Assembly: GCA_934096405.1 (NCBI GenBank)
Contig: CAKOLW010000005.1
Location: 1-63,893 of the forward strand
DNA from: an uncultured Bacilli bacterium
Lineage (GTDB): Bacteria > Bacillota_I > Bacilli_A > RF39 > UBA660
Length of the DNA stretch: 63,893 nt
Direction of reading: 5' to 3'
Positions 1 to 8,112 of this stretch are shown piece after piece. Positions within the stretch are counted from its first letter, which is position 1, and every line of letters begins with the position of its first letter. The position numbers and the translations under genes were made by a program. The notes under the pieces are model-generated. The model searched no databases, was not told the DNA's origin, and saw only the letters and a program-made list of their open reading frames with translations.

Positions 1-1149
1 ACAGGTACAACAACAAGTACTGGAGTCAAAATATCAAATATTACTTCTAGTCAAACTTGTAGTGTTACATTAAAATCTTTATCTCCTACATTGGCTGAGG
101 CAATACTAAGAGATAATCCAACAGTAAGTAAAAGAACAGATTTTACTGCTGGTTTTATTGATAATACAACAGGAACAATATTTAAGCAAGTAAGTACATC
201 AAGTGTACCAAAAACTGAAGATATGAATGGAGATGGTGTTGGAGAAGATGTATATTACTATGCGGGTAATACTACTAATAACTGGGTAAAGTTTGGAGGA
301 TTTTATTGGAGAATAATTCGTATAAATGAAGATAAAAGTATAAGAGTTCTTTACGCTGGACTTACAACTGATACTACAAATGGTTTTATAGCTTCTGGTA
401 CTCAATTTAGTAACAATACCACAGAAAGATTATATATTGGCTATATGTATGGAACAAGTGGCTCTTTAGAAAGCAGTAGAACTAATGAAAATAGTAGTAA
501 TATTAAGCAAGAAATTGATAAATTTTATGTTAATAATTTATTGAGCTATGATAAATATGTAAGTAAAGATGCAATATATTGTAATGATAGAAGCATAGGA
601 AGTGGTACTTATACATCAAATTCTATATATTTTGGCTCATGGATGAGAAATTATATAAATAAGTCCCCCTCATATAGATGTGGAGCAAATGTAAACAACG
701 GATTATATGAAAGTACACAAGCTATTGCAGATAAATTCAGTTCAAGTACTAATGGCGGAGGAAATGGTAAATTAAAATGTTCTGTTTATGGTTATACTGA
801 TAAAGATTGTCCAATAGCTCTTATGACGGCAGATGAAGTAGTATTCGCTGGTGGCATTACATCTAATGTTTTAAGTAGTCCGTATGCTTGGTACCTTACT
901 AATAGTGTAGGAACTTTTATAACAGGTACTACAAATTGGTGGCTTTTATCACCAAGTTATGTTCGATCTGCTAATGAACCAGAAATAACAGCAATTTTTT
1001 CTGGAATGCTTGCAAATATTGATTTAAAGTATACAGCACGTGTTATGGCTGTTAGGCCAGTATTGTCTTTAGCACCTTGTGCTAAAGTAACTGGAACAGG
1101 TACACCTACAGATCCATATATTGTTGATGAAACATATTCTACATGTTAA
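1..1149 (+). CDS. Surface protein with DUF6273-like C-terminal domain (5' truncated by window edge)
   Basis: The frame is open from base 1, so the true start lies left of the window; an internal GCT-GAG-GCA stretch near base 97 is not a start. The readable part (about 382 residues) holds a YYYAGNTxxNWVKFGGFYWRIIR core, a YMYGTSGSLESxRTNEN motif, and a C-terminal WWLLSPS...VMAVRPVLSL segment typical of DUF6273 proteins of gut Bacillota. It is clearly paralogous to the protein at 22484-24013, which shows what the missing N-terminus probably looks like (signal/anchor plus a TasA/camelysin-like domain). Function is unknown beyond being a likely exported surface protein. The next gene, an HTH regulator, follows 9 bp downstream. 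Confidence 0.8.
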   Translation, partial: TGTTTSTGVKISNITSSQTCSVTLKSLSPTLAEAILRDNPTVSKRTDFTAGFIDNTTGTIFKQVSTSSVPKTEDMNGDGVGEDVYYYAGNTTNNWVKFGGFYWRIIRINEDKSIRVLYAGLTTDTTNGFIASGTQFSNNTTERLYIGYMYGTSGSLESSRTNENSSNIKQEIDKFYVNNLLSYDKYVSKDAIYCNDRSIGSGTYTSNSIYFGSWMRNYINKSPSYRCGANVNNGLYESTQAIADKFSSSTNGGGNGKLKCSVYGYTDKDCPIALMTADEVVFAGGITSNVLSSPYAWYLTNSVGTFITGTTNWWLLSPSYVRSANEPEITAIFSGMLANIDLKYTARVMAVRPVLSLAPCAKVTGTGTPTDPYIVDETYSTC

Positions 1150-1158
1150 TGAGGCGTT

Positions 1159-1386
1159 ATGACAAACGAAGAACTAAAGATGATAATAGGAAATAATATA
1201 AAGAAGTATAGAAAGAAAAATGGTCTTACTCAGGATGAACTTGCTAGTTTAATTGGCTGTACTACTGCTTTGATAGGTGCTTTGGAAAGCTCTAAAATGT
1301 GTCAAGGAGTAAGTGTATATAATCTATATAAAATAAGTAGAGTGTTAAATGTTTCTATTGATAAATTATTTAAAGATGTTATATAA
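1159..1386 (+). CDS. Small XRE-family HTH transcriptional regulator
   Basis: A 75-residue protein that is almost entirely one helix-turn-helix domain (residues about 8-68: IGNNIKKYRKKNGLTQDELA...LIGALESSK...LYKISRVLNVSIDKLF). There is no extra sensing domain. It starts 9 bp after the surface-protein gene, behind a GAGGCG-like ribosome site, and is followed 7 bp later by a small membrane protein, so the three may be co-transcribed. This arrangement suggests, but does not prove, that it controls the surface locus or itself. Confidence 0.85.
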   Translation: MTNEELKMIIGNNIKKYRKKNGLTQDELASLIGCTTALIGALESSKMCQGVSVYNLYKISRVLNVSIDKLFKDVI

Positions 1387-1393
1387 TTAAGTT

Positions 1394-1756
1394 ATGAAAG
1401 AATTATTGATAACAAATTTAATTTATTTTGTAATTTCATATTTAGTATTGTTTTTAATATATGTTTTAATTATTAATAGAAAAAGAAAAACTTATACTGA
1501 AGGTAAGAAAAATTTAGAAATTTATTATATAGTTAATAAGTTTAATTTAGATATGAGAAAGGTTAAGTATAATAAACTTAAATGGGCTTTAACTATTATA
1601 AATCCATTAATCATGAGTTTTACTTTTATAGTTGTAATAAATATTAAAAATATGTTTTTGGCTTTAATTATAGGTTTTTTAGTTATGATGGCTTTAATAT
1701 ATTCAATATATGAAATAATAGGTAGAATTTGCAAAAAGAAATATGAAAGTGTGTAG
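1394..1756 (+). CDS. Small membrane protein of unknown function
   Basis: 120 residues with three hydrophobic segments (about residues 5-26, 63-84 and 87-108) and a basic loop between the first and second (RKRKTYTEGKK). I do not recognise a family. It lies 7 bp after the HTH gene and is followed by a strong terminator at 1761, so HTH plus membrane protein look like a regulator/membrane-partner pair at the end of an operon. Confidence 0.6.
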   Translation: MKELLITNLIYFVISYLVLFLIYVLIINRKRKTYTEGKKNLEIYYIVNKFNLDMRKVKYNKLKWALTIINPLIMSFTFIVVINIKNMFLALIIGFLVMMALIYSIYEIIGRICKKKYESV

Positions 1757-1760
1757 TTAA

Positions 1761-1782
1761 GTTGAGAATTTCTCAACTTTTT
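1761..1782 (+). terminator. Rho-independent terminator
   Basis: GTTGAGA (1761-1767) pairs with TCTCAAC (1771-1777) over a 3-nt loop and is followed by five T. It ends the operon of the small membrane protein. Confidence 0.8.
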
Positions 1783-2005
1783 ACTTTGTATGTTTCTGAA
1801 AATGACCTATTGAAAAATTAAATATAAAATAAAATGTAAAAAAATAGTGCATTTAGTTTAAGTTTTTTACATTATTAATAGCATAAAATTATAATTGTTC
1901 TCTTTATTTATTGGGTTAATTTTGGTAAAATATGTATGTACATGGTTTTACATAATGTGACATATTATTTATATAAGTAGTTGTAAAATGATTATGGTGA
2001 ATAGT

Positions 2006-2185
2006 ATGTATACAGTAAAGGTATTTGATGAGTCTCATGAAAAGGATTTAGAAAATAAGGTGAATTCTTTTTTGAGGACTATAGGTAGTAAGAAAATAAT
2101 AGATATAAAGTATCAAGTAAGTATAGGAATATTTAGTAGTGAACAGATATATTGCTTTAGTGCGATGATAATTTATATAGATTGA
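2006..2185 (+). CDS. Spore protein Cse60-like (DUF2758 family)
   Basis: About 59 residues: MYTVKVFDESHEKDLENKVN... ending SAMIIYID. The VKVFDE.HEKDLE opening, IDIKY centre and SAMIIY end match the Cse60 family, small proteins made under sporulation control. Upstream ATGs at 1988 and 1994 are in frame, but the ATG at 2006 has GGTGA at a 5-nt spacing and gives the family's usual N-terminus. The stop overlaps the start region of the flippase gene (2194), so the two are probably translated together. About 220 bp of AT-rich sequence precede it, in which I see no gene. Confidence 0.75.
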   Translation: MYTVKVFDESHEKDLENKVNSFLRTIGSKKIIDIKYQVSIGIFSSEQIYCFSAMIIYID

Positions 2186-2193
2186 GAGGTTAT

Positions 2194-3819
2194 ATGAAGA
2201 AGAATTCTTTTGTAGAAGGTACATTTATTGCAACTTTTTCAATAATATTAGTTAAAATATTAGGTGTTTTATATGTTATACCTTTTTATAAGATTATTGG
2301 AGAAAGTGGTGGTGCTTTATATAGTTATGCTTATAATGTTTATAATTTGTTTTTAAATATTAGTACAGCAGGTATACCAGTTGCGATTAGTAAGATTATT
2401 AGTGAGTATAATACTTTGGAAATGTATGAAGCTAAAGAAAGATCATTTAAGCTAGCTAAGAGAATTATAGGAATTATTGCTTTGATTGCATTCTTTGTTT
2501 TATTTGTATTTGCTAAAGAGATAGCAGTTTTAATACTTGGTGATATAAGTGGTGGGAATAGTTTAAATGATGTTGCTTTTGTTATTAGATGTGTATCATT
2601 TTGTTTACTTATTATACCTTTTTTATCTGTTACTAAGGGTTATTTACAAGGACATAAATATATTACACCTTCTAGTGTTAGTCAAGTAATTGAACAAGTT
2701 GTTAGAATTGCAGTTATACTTATGGGTTCTTATATAATTATTAATGTTCTAAATAAAAGTGTTAGTTTAGGCGTGGGTGTTGCAGTTTCTGGTGCTTTCT
2801 TTGGAGGAGTAGTAGCTTACATTTATTTACTTATTAAAATGAAAAAGAATAAGGATGAATTTAAAGTTTCTACTAAACCTGATAAAGTAAGTGATAAGGA
2901 AATAATTAAAAAGATACTTAATTATGCATTACCTTTAATTATAGTTAGTATTGCTACTGATATTTATAGTTTAACTGATATGACTTTAGTTTTAAAGGCT
3001 AGTTATAAACTTGGATATACTGGTAGTGAAAGTGAACTTATTTCAAGTATTATTTCTACTTGGACACCTAAAATATGTATGATAATTAATGCAGTTGCGA
3101 TAGGACTTTCTACTAGTTTGATACCACATATGGTTAGTAGTTTTGTTAAGAAAGATATGACTGAAGCAAATAAGAAGTTTAATCAGGCGATAAGTATTAT
3201 TATTGTTAGTACTTTACCTTTAAGTGTGGGTATTGCTTATTTATCTAGACCTATTTATACATTGTTTTATGGTTATAGTTTATATGGAACATTAATTTTA
3301 AGATATACAGCATTTCAAGCATTGTTTGCAAGTATATATATAGTTATAAGTATGGCTTTACAAAGTCTTAATATGTTTAAAGTAGTTTATAAGAGTACTA
3401 TATTAGGCTTTTTGACTAATGCTATATTGGATGTACCACTTATGTATTTGATGAAGAAATTAGGTACTCATGCTTTTTATGGTGCAATAATTGCGACTAT
3501 TCTTGGTTATGTTTTATCTTATGCGATAAGTTTAAGTTCATTGAAAAAACAATTAGGATTTAGTTTTAAAGGAATAGTAGATACTATTAAAAAAAGTATG
3601 TTACCAATATTAAGTATGACATGTGTACTTATTCTAATAAACTTATTTTTAAAGTTAAATGTTAGTGGAAGTATTAAAATATTTATAACTTGTTTAATTT
3701 ATGCATTAGTGGGTGGTTTTGTTTATTTAAGTATTTCTTATAAGATTGGATTACTTGAAAGTGTATTTGAAAAAGAGTTTATAGATAAAATATTTAAAAA
3801 ATTAAAAATTAGGAGGTAA
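2194..3819 (+). CDS. MurJ/SpoVB-type lipid flippase (MOP superfamily)
   Basis: A 541-residue polytopic protein with about 14 hydrophobic segments and the family's opening (KKNSFVEGTFIATFSIILVKILGVLYVIPFY), the loop GGALYSYAYNVYNLFLNISTAGIPVAISKIISEYN and LSRPIYTLFYGY. Members move lipid-linked wall precursors or polysaccharides across the membrane; SpoVB acts in spore cortex synthesis. Start: the in-frame TTG at 2182 lies inside the preceding gene, whereas ATG 2194 has GAGAGG upstream. Coupling to a Cse60-like gene favours a sporulation role, but a vegetative MurJ-like role cannot be excluded. Confidence 0.85.
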   Translation: MKKNSFVEGTFIATFSIILVKILGVLYVIPFYKIIGESGGALYSYAYNVYNLFLNISTAGIPVAISKIISEYNTLEMYEAKERSFKLAKRIIGIIALIAFFVLFVFAKEIAVLILGDISGGNSLNDVAFVIRCVSFCLLIIPFLSVTKGYLQGHKYITPSSVSQVIEQVVRIAVILMGSYIIINVLNKSVSLGVGVAVSGAFFGGVVAYIYLLIKMKKNKDEFKVSTKPDKVSDKEIIKKILNYALPLIIVSIATDIYSLTDMTLVLKASYKLGYTGSESELISSIISTWTPKICMIINAVAIGLSTSLIPHMVSSFVKKDMTEANKKFNQAISIIIVSTLPLSVGIAYLSRPIYTLFYGYSLYGTLILRYTAFQALFASIYIVISMALQSLNMFKVVYKSTILGFLTNAILDVPLMYLMKKLGTHAFYGAIIATILGYVLSYAISLSSLKKQLGFSFKGIVDTIKKSMLPILSMTCVLILINLFLKLNVSGSIKIFITCLIYALVGGFVYLSISYKIGLLESVFEKEFIDKIFKKLKIRR

Positions 3820-3821
3820 TT

Positions 3822-4721
3822 ATGTTAATATTAAAGAATGTTACTAAATATTATGGAAGTAATTTAGCTGTTGATAATTTGTCTTTTGAAGTTAAAGATG
3901 GCGAAATTTTTGGATTATTGGGAGTTAATGGTGCTGGTAAAACAACTACATTTAGAATGATAACGGGATTACTTGATAAAACAGAAGGAGAAATTACTTT
4001 TAATGGAAAAAAGATAGATTATAGTGTTACTGATAAAATAGGGTTTTTAGCTGAAGAAAGATGTTTATTAACTAAGTTAACTGTATTTGAACAAGCAAAG
4101 TTCTATGGTGGACTTAAGAGTATGAGTGAAAAAGATATTGAAAGTAGATTAGATTATTTATTAGATAAGCTAGAAATAAGTGATTATAAGAATAAAAAGA
4201 TTAAAGAGTTATCTAAAGGTAATCAACAAAAAGTTCAGTTTATTATGGCTATTTTACATAAACCTAAGTTACTAATATTAGATGAACCTTTTAGTGGATT
4301 GGATCCTATAAATATAGAGTTATTTAAAAATTTAATTTTAGAATTAAAGCATGAAGGAACTAGTATAATATTCTCTAGTCATAGAATGGATCATGTAGAG
4401 TATTTTTGTGAATCATTAGTTATATTAGTTAAAGGTAAGACTGTTTTACAAGGTAATTTAAAGAAAATTAAAGAAGAGTATAGAAAGAAAAATATATTAA
4501 TAAATGGGAGTATTGATACTGAAGAAATTAAAAAAGTTAATGGAGTGTTGGATGTTCAAAAGAATGGACAAGATTATTCTGTTAAGATATTAGATGATTC
4601 TAAAGTAGAGAATGTGTTTAAGTATGTTAGTAAATGTAAGAATATTACTAAGTTTATAGTTGAAGAACCTTCTTTGAATGAAATATTTATTGAAAGAGTA
4701 GGTGGATCTTATGAAAAATAA
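3822..4721 (+). CDS. ABC transporter ATP-binding protein (NatA-like)
   Basis: 299 residues. Walker A GVNGAGKTT (about residues 36-44), signature LSKGNQQKVQ, Walker B LLILDEPFSGLDP, switch His in SSHRMDH. The LSKGN signature and roughly 85-residue C-terminal extension are typical of NatA/EcsA-type exporter ATPases. AGGAGG precedes the ATG. The gene overlaps the permease that follows (its ATG at 4711), so the two form one transporter. Substrate (sodium, lipid, peptide) cannot be told from sequence. Confidence 0.92.
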   Translation: MLILKNVTKYYGSNLAVDNLSFEVKDGEIFGLLGVNGAGKTTTFRMITGLLDKTEGEITFNGKKIDYSVTDKIGFLAEERCLLTKLTVFEQAKFYGGLKSMSEKDIESRLDYLLDKLEISDYKNKKIKELSKGNQQKVQFIMAILHKPKLLILDEPFSGLDPINIELFKNLILELKHEGTSIIFSSHRMDHVEYFCESLVILVKGKTVLQGNLKKIKEEYRKKNILINGSIDTEEIKKVNGVLDVQKNGQDYSVKILDDSKVENVFKYVSKCKNITKFIVEEPSLNEIFIERVGGSYEK

Positions 4722-6027
4722 ATTAAAGTTATTAATTAAAGATGGATTAAATAAAAAGATTAATACTAAATGGTTTAAAGTTGTTAATATTATTTTATTA
4801 GTTGTAATAGTGGGACTTATTAATATAGATAATATTATTAAGTTCTTTGGTGGTAATTTTGATGATCCGATTGTTATATATGTTATAGATAACACTAATA
4901 AATATTATGAGGCTATTAAGAGTGGTTATGATAATATTGATTTGAGTGCTCTTGGTTCTGAAAGTGAAATTAAACTTGCAGATAAATCACTGGATGAATT
5001 AAAAGAAGAAATGGTTAATGATGAGAGTAATGATATTATATTAGTTATTAATAGTAATAACGGAAAAGTAGTCGCAGATGTTATCTCTTATAATTATGTT
5101 GATGCTGTTACTTTGCAAGTGTTAAATTCTACTTTATCTTCAGTTAAAACTAATATTGCATTGATGGAAAGTAGTTTAACAGAAGAAGAACTTGCTAGTA
5201 TTTATGAACCTGTAGAAATTAATAGAAGTTATTTAAGTGATAATTTAGATGAGAATAATGAGTTAATGAGTTATATTGGTAATTTTATTATTCCTATGTT
5301 TATAATACCTTTCTTCTTACTAATAATTATGGTTACTCAGATGATTGGAGCAGAAATAAATGAAGAAAAGAGTTCTAAGAGTATGGAAATTATTATTACT
5401 AGTGTTCCAGCAAGACTTCATTTTATTTCTAAGATTATAACAGCTAATGTTTATGCTATTTTACAAAGTTTATTGTTTGTTTTATATTTTGGTATAGGTA
5501 TATTAATTAGAAGACTAGTGACTGGTACTAGTTTAATTAGTGGTCTAGATAGCCAAATAGGAAATGTAGTTAATCAATTTATTCAAAGCGGAACATTAGA
5601 TAATTTATTAAAATGTTTACCAGTTACAATTATAATGATTTTATTAAGTTTTGTAGCATATTCTTTAATCGCAGGTATACTTGCTAGTATGACTACTAAT
5701 CAAGAAGATTTTCAACAACTACAATCACCTATGATGATGATTATAATGGCTGGTTACTTTCTAGCAATACTTGCATCTACTTATGAAAAGAGTACATTTA
5801 TAACAATTGTTTCTGTAATACCATTTATTTCATGTATATTGAGTCCAGTATTACTTATGATGGGACAAATAGGAATAGTACATGTGTTAATTAGTATATT
5901 GCTTTTAATATTAACTTTATATTTACTTATTAAATATGGTTTAAGAGTTTATAAAGTCGGTATATTAAATTATAGTTCTAGTAATTTATGGAAGAAGATT
6001 TTAGAAGGAATTAAATCTAAAGAATAA
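4711..6027 (+). CDS. ABC-2 type permease (NatB-like)
   Basis: 438 residues. One N-terminal membrane helix (about 20-40), a large outside domain (about 50-180), then five to six helices including IPMFIIPFFLLIIMVTQMIGAEINEEKSS, which carries the ABC-2 EKSSKSMEIIITSVP motif. An in-frame GTG at 4702 is possible, but ATG 4711 sits 6 nt after AGGTGG and is preferred. It overlaps the ATPase gene by 11 bp and is followed by a terminator at 6027. Confidence 0.88.
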   Translation: MKNKLKLLIKDGLNKKINTKWFKVVNIILLVVIVGLINIDNIIKFFGGNFDDPIVIYVIDNTNKYYEAIKSGYDNIDLSALGSESEIKLADKSLDELKEEMVNDESNDIILVINSNNGKVVADVISYNYVDAVTLQVLNSTLSSVKTNIALMESSLTEEELASIYEPVEINRSYLSDNLDENNELMSYIGNFIIPMFIIPFFLLIIMVTQMIGAEINEEKSSKSMEIIITSVPARLHFISKIITANVYAILQSLLFVLYFGIGILIRRLVTGTSLISGLDSQIGNVVNQFIQSGTLDNLLKCLPVTIIMILLSFVAYSLIAGILASMTTNQEDFQQLQSPMMMIIMAGYFLAILASTYEKSTFITIVSVIPFISCILSPVLLMMGQIGIVHVLISILLLILTLYLLIKYGLRVYKVGILNYSSSNLWKKILEGIKSKE

Positions 6028-6051
6028 CTACTCTGATGTGAGTAGTTTTTT
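6027..6051 (+). terminator. Rho-independent terminator after the NatAB-like operon
   Basis: ACTACTC (6027-6033) and GAGTAGT (6040-6046) pair over a 6-nt loop; a T run follows. Confidence 0.85.
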
Positions 6052-6087
6052 CTTGTTTAGTATAATTATGTTAAGAGTAGAGATACT

Positions 6088-6192
6088 ATGAAAAAATTAT
6101 ATGCTACAAATTTTGATAAAACATTTTATAAAAATGAAAACGATTTAGAGATAAAAGAAATATATTTTCGATTGTTACTGGATGTTGTGTGA
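6088..6192 (+). other. Possible 34-codon ORF or gene remnant
   Basis: ATG-started frame MKKLYATNFDKTFYKNEND... of 34 codons between a terminator and the LiaF-like gene. There is only a weak GTAGAG upstream and no recognisable family. It could be a decayed gene start rather than a working peptide. Confidence 0.25.
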
Positions 6193-6312
6193 AATGTTTT
6201 GATGTTGTTAAGAAATGATTTGATTAAATTTTATTATAAAGATAAAAGATAAAAGTATACTTGAAGAATTAAGCTAATTTATTGTATAATTTTGGTAGGA
6301 AGGATGATTTAT

Positions 6313-6990
6313 ATGAAGAAAGAAAATATTTTATGGGGATTAGGATTTATTATAGTAGGAATTTTGGTGTTGGTTAATGCATTAGGAATTCTAGAAATTA
6401 ATGTATTTTTTAAAGGATGGTGGACTTTATTTATTATAGTACCTTGTTTTGTTAATATTTTTAAAGATAATGATAAGACTGCGAGTATTATAGGAACTGT
6501 GTTTGGTATACTTTTATTGCTTGCTGTGAGAGATGTTATTAATTTTGATTTGTTATGGAAAATATTATTACCTTTAGTATTAATCATTATAGGGTTATCT
6601 CTTATATTTAAAGACAAAGTTAGTGATAAGGTAAAAGATGAAATTAAAAAGTTAAATAAAAATAGTAAAGATGAGTATACTGCTACTTTTTCAGGACAAG
6701 ATTTAAATTTCGATGATGAAGAATTTAAGGGATGTGAACTTAATGCTATATTTGGTGGTATTAAATGTGATATAAAGAATGCTAAGTTAAAAGATGATGT
6801 AGTTATTAATGCTTCTTCTATATTTGGTGGTATTACTTTATATGTTCCAAAAGATGTTAATGTAAAGGTAGTTAGTAATTCTATTTTTGGTGGAGTTTCT
6901 GGTAATTATAATAAAAATAAAAGTGATAAAAAAGGTAAAACTATCTATGTAAATGCTACTTGTTTATTTGGAGGAGTTGAAATTAAATGA
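6313..6990 (+). CDS. LiaF-like membrane protein (DUF5668 / LiaF C-terminal domain)
   Basis: About 226 residues. Four N-terminal hydrophobic stretches (ILWGLGFIIVGILVLVNALG and following, to about residue 100) are followed by a soluble beta domain with repeated FGGI/FGGV motifs (CELNAIFGGIKCDI, SSIFGGITLYVP, NSIFGGVSG, CLFGGVEIK). That repeat is the hallmark of the LiaF/VraT C-terminal domain, which damps envelope-stress two-component signalling. No LiaRS pair is nearby. Start: AGGAAGG 9 nt before ATG 6313; an upstream ATG at 6304 lies too close to it. The stop overlaps the next start (ATGA). Confidence 0.8.
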   Translation: MKKENILWGLGFIIVGILVLVNALGILEINVFFKGWWTLFIIVPCFVNIFKDNDKTASIIGTVFGILLLLAVRDVINFDLLWKILLPLVLIIIGLSLIFKDKVSDKVKDEIKKLNKNSKDEYTATFSGQDLNFDDEEFKGCELNAIFGGIKCDIKNAKLKDDVVINASSIFGGITLYVPKDVNVKVVSNSIFGGVSGNYNKNKSDKKGKTIYVNATCLFGGVEIK

Positions 6991-7775
6991 CACAGGCACA
7001 AAAAGTAATTAAGTATTTTGCTTATGCCTTAGCAATATTTATTATAATTAGTATATTTTTTTTAGTGATTGAAGTTGTTAAAGGAGTATGTGGAATATAT
7101 GAAGATAATGATATCAACCTTGGTGAAGTAAATTATAATAATTATTTAGAATTAGATGTTTCTGGTGTTGATTTATATATTGAAAATGGTGATTTGTTAA
7201 AAGCAGAATCAGATAGTAAAAAAATTAATGTTAAACAAGATGGTAATAAATTAGTTATTAAAGAGAAAAATGGTGTGTTATTAAATAAAAATAAAACAGT
7301 TATAAAATTAACTGTTCCAAAAGATTTAGAGTTTGATTATGTTAAAATAGATACTGGTGCAGGAAATTTAAATATTGATAGTCTTACAACTAAAAATTTA
7401 GATATTGATATGGGTGCAGGAAATTTAAAAGTTAATAGTTTAGTTGTTAGTAATGATGCAGATATAGATGGAGGCGTTGGAGATATTAATCTTAATGATG
7501 TACGTATTAGCGATTTAAACTTAAATTTAGGTGCTGGTTCAACAATTATTTCAGGAAATATTTTTGGTAGTGCTGATATAGATACTGGCGTTGGAAATTT
7601 CACTTTAAATTTAAAAGATAAGTCAGATAAGTTTACTTTTGATGTTAGTAAAGGAATTGGTAGTATTTTAATTAATGATGAAAAAATCAACGATGATAGA
7701 GTTATTGGTAATGGTAAAATAAAAATAGAAATAGATGGTGGAGTAGGAAATATAGAAATTAATACTAGATATTAG
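6987..7775 (+). CDS. DUF4097-type repetitive beta-helix protein with membrane anchor
   Basis: 262 residues. One N-terminal helix (about 12-32, FAYALAIFIIISIFFLVIEVV), then a periodic beta domain with recurring D-G-A-G-N-L / D-x-G-V-G-D/N units, the pattern of DUF4097 putative adhesin proteins often paired with LiaF-like or DUF1700 proteins in envelope-stress loci. It overlaps the LiaF-like gene by ATGA, so the two products probably act together at the outer face of the membrane. Confidence 0.8.
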   Translation: MTQAQKVIKYFAYALAIFIIISIFFLVIEVVKGVCGIYEDNDINLGEVNYNNYLELDVSGVDLYIENGDLLKAESDSKKINVKQDGNKLVIKEKNGVLLNKNKTVIKLTVPKDLEFDYVKIDTGAGNLNIDSLTTKNLDIDMGAGNLKVNSLVVSNDADIDGGVGDINLNDVRISDLNLNLGAGSTIISGNIFGSADIDTGVGNFTLNLKDKSDKFTFDVSKGIGSILINDEKINDDRVIGNGKIKIEIDGGVGNIEINTRY

Positions 7776-7815
7776 TTTCTATTTTTTCTAAGTAGTGATA
7801 TAATTATTTTGTGAT

Positions 7816-7889
7816 TACCCTGTAGCCAAGTGGTAAGGCAGTGGATTCTGACTCCACCACCATAGGTTCGAATCCTATCAGGGTAACCA
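7816..7889 (+). tRNA. tRNA-Gln (CTG anticodon)
   Basis: Full cloverleaf with encoded CCA. Acceptor stem TACCCTG/CAGGGTA, D-arm AGCCAAGTGGTAAGGC, anticodon stem GTGGA-TTCTGAC-TCCAC with anticodon CTG, T-arm ATAGG-TTCGAAT-CCTAT. Confidence 0.95.
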
Positions 7890-7902
7890 ATTAGTTAATT
7901 AT

Positions 7903-7923
7903 TCCCATTTGTGTGGGATTTTT
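7903..7923 (+). terminator. Terminator after tRNA-Gln
   Basis: TCCCA (7903-7907) pairs with TGGGA (7914-7918), extended by a G-T pair, and is followed by a T run. Confidence 0.65.
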
Positions 7924-7931
7924 TAATTATT

Positions 7932-8076
7932 AAAAATTGGAACTTATTAAAATAAGTTCCAATAGTAGAAGCCTATTTTTTTAGGCAAAAAACCTTCCAT
8001 TTTGTGTTTAACCTATAAGGTCGCCGAAGCTAGGCTGGGACTACTAACTCCCGTCAATATATAATATATATACTAT
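7932..8076 (-). ncRNA. Unassigned small RNA, about 145 nt
   Basis: No ORF is present, yet there is a near-perfect minus-strand promoter (see 8083-8110) and a strong minus-strand terminator: a 12-bp stem with arms 7937-7948 and 7951-7962, followed by five U. The inferred RNA begins near 8076. Its 5' end (AUAGUA) can pair with UACUAU just before the terminator. Inner elements include GGGA...UCCC, ACCU-UAU-AGGU, and AGCCUA, which can pair with either of two downstream UAGG segments. It lacks the GGAAG...GCAG core of SRP RNA. A 6S-type RNA is possible but I cannot confirm it. Confidence 0.5.
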
Positions 8077-8082
8077 ATTAAA

Positions 8083-8110
8083 ATTATATAATTTTTTTGT
8101 ATTCTGTCAA
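8083..8110 (-). promoter_or_regulatory. Sigma-A type promoter for the small RNA
   Basis: On the minus strand, TTGACA (8105-8110) and TATAAT (8083-8088) are separated by 16 bp. It starts only 3 bp past the gerB stop codon, so it belongs to a separate unit. Confidence 0.75.
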
Positions 8111-8112
8111 GG

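Noticed and set aside
7337..7690. Minus-strand ORF opposite the DUF4097 gene
   Set aside because: It mirrors the repeat periodicity of the real gene on the plus strand and has no start signals.
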